Shown: one piece after another, positions 61,006 to 64,000 of the stretch
Position numbering within the stretch: position 1 is the stretch's first letter
Layout: the number at the start of each line of letters is the position of its first letter
NCBI GenBank assembly: GCA_964419335.1
Contig: CAYQOX010000003.1
Span: 1 to 64,000, forward strand
Direction: 5' to 3'
DNA: 64,000 bases
Source of the DNA: CAYQOX01 sp964419335
GTDB taxonomy: Bacteria; Hinthialibacterota; Hinthialibacteria; Hinthialibacterales; Hinthialibacteraceae
Made by a program: the position numbers and the translations under genes
Notes under the pieces: generated by a model
Databases searched by the model: none
The model's input: the letters and a program-made list of their open reading frames with translations, nothing else
What the model was told of the DNA's origin: nothing

Positions 61006-62169
61006 TTATCTATTTCCTTGGTTGAATAACACATCGACTCGAGGACTGTTGTGGTTGTAAGGTTTTATCAGGAGATCAAGTTTACTATCTCCGTCAAAAT
61101 CGCCGAATAAGCCTTCATGGATTCCTTGACCTTCAAGTGCAACCGTTTCTTTTAAGCCGCCTTTACCGTCACCATACCAAATATAAATCTTGGCGTCATC
61201 TCCGGCACCCGGGTTTCCCATTTCGCCAATCATAAGATCGTCATGCCCGTCACCGTTTATATCGCGGATTTCACAAGTATGCCCATGGTTCATGTAGCGT
61301 AGTTTGTGGCTTACCCATTTTCCGTCTTTCCATTCATACCACTTGGCATCCCCATCGGCATCTCCAGGAGAAAAGACCACTTCGGGACGACCGCCTTCTA
61401 CCAGTTGTCCCGCTGCGCATTGGGTGAAGCGCATTGCGGCATCGATCTGATGGACTTCAAATTCATGGTCTTTAATATGTTCAAACCAAAGACCTCCTCC
61501 AACGATATCGAGTTTGCCATCTAAATCGATATCGACAGGGATGGAAGGAAAGCCTTCCAATTGTGGGCTGCCTTCATACGTATAGATGACAGAGGATTCC
61601 CAGACTTCTTCTGATTTTGGATTCTCGGGGATTTCGTATAAGAGTAATTGGTTTCCTCCCTGGTTCCAGGTGACAAATTCAATATCCCCATCTCCATCGA
61701 AATCGCCGCAAGTTTGGTCATGATGTTTGTTGGCGCCTCCTTTCTTGATGAAGCGCTTTTTCCAAGGTTGATCGAAATGAGGGGAAGGATTTTCCCACCA
61801 CCATATTTCATTACCGCTGTAATCTTGTCCTAGGATTAAATCGAGATTACCATCCTTGTCTACATCACAGGCGACCCCGCCTGCTTCTGGATTCAAGCGT
61901 TCCTCTTCAATGACATGTCTTTCGAACAGTTCACCGTTGAAACGATACCAAACCACACTGGGAGTTTCGGTGCGCTCACCGATGATAAAATCATCTTTGC
62001 CGTCCTGGTCGATGTCGAAGACCACGCAACAGGTTTGCTCGTCACCTTGATTAGGAATCGGGATATCGCCATCCGCCGAGCTCATTCGCTTCCATTGGAC
62101 TTCAGAGAATGAGACGGAAACCGTGATAAACGCTAATATACACAAATGAATTAACCATGTAATTTTCAT
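61006..62169 (-). CDS. Secreted FG-GAP/VCBS-repeat beta-propeller protein
   Basis: The 387-residue protein has a signal peptide (cut near residue 20). Seven short acidic repeats of the D-x-D-x-D-G type follow: DIDQDGKDD, DVDKDGNLD, DFDGDGDIE, DIDLDGKLD, DADGDAK, DINGDGHDD and DFDGDSKLD. This is the FG-GAP/VCBS pattern, giving a calcium-binding beta-propeller. Function is often cell-surface binding. The fifth repeat is degenerate. It is convergent with the DsrE run (57-bp gap) and divergent from the helicase. Confidence 0.9.
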   Translation of the reverse strand: MKITWLIHLCILAFITVSVSFSEVQWKRMSSADGDIPIPNQGDEQTCCVVFDIDQDGKDDFIIGERTETPSVVWYRFNGELFERHVIEEERLNPEAGGVACDVDKDGNLDLILGQDYSGNEIWWWENPSPHFDQPWKKRFIKKGGANKHHDQTCGDFDGDGDIEFVTWNQGGNQLLLYEIPENPKSEEVWESSVIYTYEGSPQLEGFPSIPVDIDLDGKLDIVGGGLWFEHIKDHEFEVHQIDAAMRFTQCAAGQLVEGGRPEVVFSPGDADGDAKWYEWKDGKWVSHKLRYMNHGHTCEIRDINGDGHDDLMIGEMGNPGAGDDAKIYIWYGDGKGGLKETVALEGQGIHEGLFGDFDGDSKLDLLIKPYNHNSPRVDVLFNQGNR

Positions 62170-62306
62170 GAATCCTTCCTCCCGTTCAATAAATGATACG
62201 AATTCTATATCGTAAAATTCGGTTGTGAATTGATTTTAAAACAAGGAGAGTTAATCATAAAGCCATCTTTTGCTATTATACCATAAACATTCTTATGGAA
62301 ATAAAT

Positions 62307-64000
62307 ATGAGGAAAATGAATAGTAAAACAAAATCACAGACCAAGAAACAAGTCAAACAAACCAAAGCGAAGAAAACGCCTAGAACACGTAAACCTAAAG
62401 ACATGTCATTACCTGAATGGCAAAGGGCTCTTCGGAGAGAATTTGGCCGTGAGCAGAATTTTGAATTAAAAAATATTGGTGAAGATCCGATTTTCTCAGA
62501 ATTCTTCGTGAGCAATCCTGAGAGTGAGAGAACCTACCGGGTGGCCATCCGTGGAAATCAAGCAGGCGATAATTTTTGTTCTTGCCCTGATTTTGCAGTG
62601 AATCTTTTAGGGACTTGTAAACATATTGAATTTACCCTGGCTAAATTGGAGCGCAAACGCGGTGCGAAGAAGCGATTTCGAGAAGGTTTTATTCCTCCCT
62701 ATTCGGAAATCTATCTTCGCTATGGGACGAGGAGAGAAGTTTGTTTTAAAGCCGGGACCGAGTGCCCCGAGGAACTGCGAAAGTATGTTACAAAATTTTT
62801 TGATCAAGAAGGTGCTCTCAAACCGAATGCTTATTTGCGTTTTCATACTTTTATGAAAAATGCGCCGAAAAATGGACATGAACTTCGGTGTTACGAGGAT
62901 GTGCTTCAGTACATTGCCCAGTTGCGGGATGACCATCATCGAGAAAAACTCATTAATCAGAAATTTCGTCAAGGAGTTTCTAGTCCAACGTTTAAAAAAT
63001 TACTGAAGACCCATTTGTATCCTTATCAACGAATAGGGGCATTATTCGCTGCCAAAGCAGGTCGCTGTTTGATCGGCGATGATATGGGACTCGGGAAGAC
63101 TATCCAAGCCATTGCGGCAGCGGAAATTCTCGCCCAGACCGTTGGGATAGAACGGGTTCTGATTATCTGTCCAACTTCATTAAAACACCAATGGCGGCAA
63201 GAAATCGAAAAATTCACCGATCGTAGTTTCGAAGTTGTAGAAGGTCCCATGACGAGACGGAAAGAGGCTTACCACAATGATGCCTTCTATAAAATTACCA
63301 ATTATGAAGTGATTCATCGAGATATGGAGGAGATTTCGCAATGGTCACCGGATCTCATTATCTTGGATGAAGCACAACGTATCAAAAATTGGAATACTCG
63401 ACGTGCTCAAAGCGTGAAACGGTTGGATTCCAAATACGCTTTTGTTTTAACAGGAACGCCTTTAGAAAACCGGCTGGAAGAACTTCATTCGATTGTGGAA
63501 TTTATTGATCGTTATCGCCTCGGGCCTCTGTATCGCTTTTTGGCTGAGCATCAACATGTGGATGAAGTCGGAAAGGTGGTTGGTTATAAAAATTTATCTA
63601 CCATTGCTCAATCGCTAGAGCCTATTCTGATTCGGAGAACGAAAGATGAGGTCCTCAAAGAATTGCCAAAACGTATAGATAAGCATTACTTTGTTCCTAT
63701 GACAAAGGAACAAAGGGATTGTCATGAAAGCAATCGGGAGACGGTGGCGAAACTTGTTTATAAATGGAGAAAGTTTGGCTTTCTTTCTGAGCAGGATCAA
63801 CGGCGGCTTATGGTCGCATTGCAATTCATGCGTATGTCGTGCAATAGCACTTTTTTGATTGATAAACAAACGGACTATGGGACGAAGGCCGATGAAGTCG
63901 TTCAACTCTTCGATGAAATTATGGAAAATCCCCATGCAAAAATCGTTGTGTTTAGTCAATGGATAGCAACACATCAACTGATCATTGATCGTCTTAACTC
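62307..64000 (+). CDS. SWIM zinc finger SNF2 helicase, 5' part (runs off the window)
   Basis: The open frame covers about 565 codons and continues past 64000. After a basic N-terminus rich in Lys/Thr, a SWIM zinc motif lies near residue 95 (FCSCPDFAVNLLGTCKHIEF, CxC...CxH). The SNF2 core follows: GDDMGLGKTIQAIAA (motif I), LDEAQRIKN (motif II), then LTGTPLENRLEELHSI (motif III). The C-terminal helicase lobe has started (ENPHAKIVVFSQW). These ATPases move along DNA or dislodge proteins. Possible starts are ATG at 62295, 62307 and 62316; none has a strong Shine-Dalgarno, and 62307 is a compromise. Confidence 0.88.
   Translation, partial: MRKMNSKTKSQTKKQVKQTKAKKTPRTRKPKDMSLPEWQRALRREFGREQNFELKNIGEDPIFSEFFVSNPESERTYRVAIRGNQAGDNFCSCPDFAVNLLGTCKHIEFTLAKLERKRGAKKRFREGFIPPYSEIYLRYGTRREVCFKAGTECPEELRKYVTKFFDQEGALKPNAYLRFHTFMKNAPKNGHELRCYEDVLQYIAQLRDDHHREKLINQKFRQGVSSPTFKKLLKTHLYPYQRIGALFAAKAGRCLIGDDMGLGKTIQAIAAAEILAQTVGIERVLIICPTSLKHQWRQEIEKFTDRSFEVVEGPMTRRKEAYHNDAFYKITNYEVIHRDMEEISQWSPDLIILDEAQRIKNWNTRRAQSVKRLDSKYAFVLTGTPLENRLEELHSIVEFIDRYRLGPLYRFLAEHQHVDEVGKVVGYKNLSTIAQSLEPILIRRTKDEVLKELPKRIDKHYFVPMTKEQRDCHESNRETVAKLVYKWRKFGFLSEQDQRRLMVALQFMRMSCNSTFLIDKQTDYGTKADEVVQLFDEIMENPHAKIVVFSQWIATHQLIIDRLN

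Overview
The window reads as chromosome of a Gram-negative, probably uncultivated bacterium of moderate GC. Signs of a diderm envelope are an RND efflux pump with its adaptor, a predicted outer-membrane beta-barrel, an O-antigen-ligase-like protein and signal-peptide or lipoprotein-like enzymes. Secreted sugar enzymes, twin-arginine-tagged TIM-barrel and enolase-superfamily proteins, a GspG/PilA-like pseudopilin and an FG-GAP repeat protein together resemble genomes of the Planctomycetes/Sumerlaeota/Hinthialibacterota kind. That placement is only an impression from gene content. No rRNA, integrase, transposase or CRISPR array was seen.

Layout. 1-4100: tRNA-Pro, a pseudopilin, a cyclic-nucleotide-regulated SpoIIE-type phosphatase and a PMT/GT39-like membrane glycosyltransferase. 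4100-7720: a predicted secreted carbohydrate-active pair, a clan GH-A-like glycosidase and a GxGYxYxP-family protein. 7940-9920: accB-accC for fatty-acid synthesis. 9900-17030: a CgeB-like glycosyltransferase, glgC, a histidine kinase/receiver pair and an O-antigen ligase. 17000-24000: small housekeeping genes (bifunctional nuclease domain, Maf, endonuclease V), a proline/glutamine-rich protein and mfd. 24100-28430: a Tat-tagged aldo/keto reductase, two Cys-motif unknowns, ogt and metG.

28560-32780 is a four-gene minus-strand operon: ArsS-like radical SAM, DUF547, TVP38/TMEM64 and a mercuric-reductase-like flavoprotein. 33000-34720 holds pntAB-pntB without a visible soluble PntAA. 35200-47100: ftsK, a ManD-like dehydratase, a DUF2007 protein, alaS, a Tat-tagged sugar-isomerase-like protein and a hybrid sensor kinase with an ABC_sub_bind periplasmic domain. 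47400-50200: a beta-barrel protein, a decayed region with broken regulator-like fragments on both strands, and a charged coiled-coil protein. 50500-56500: a 3-hydroxyacyl-CoA dehydrogenase with an altered active site, then a TetR-MFP-RND efflux operon with two matching palindromes. 56800-60950: a five-gene run of DUF438/hemerythrin-like, MobB-MobA fusion, methyltransferase, nucleoside phosphorylase and DsrE. 61000-64000: an FG-GAP protein and the 5' part of a SWIM-SNF2 helicase that runs off the end.

Most of the window is ordinary. The parts most worth a second look are the decayed 48.7-49.1 kb locus, the five-gene redox/Mo-cofactor run, the GH/GxGYxYxP pair, the ArsS operon, the paired palindromes of the efflux operon, and two disordered proteins that share an N-terminal signature 30 kb apart.
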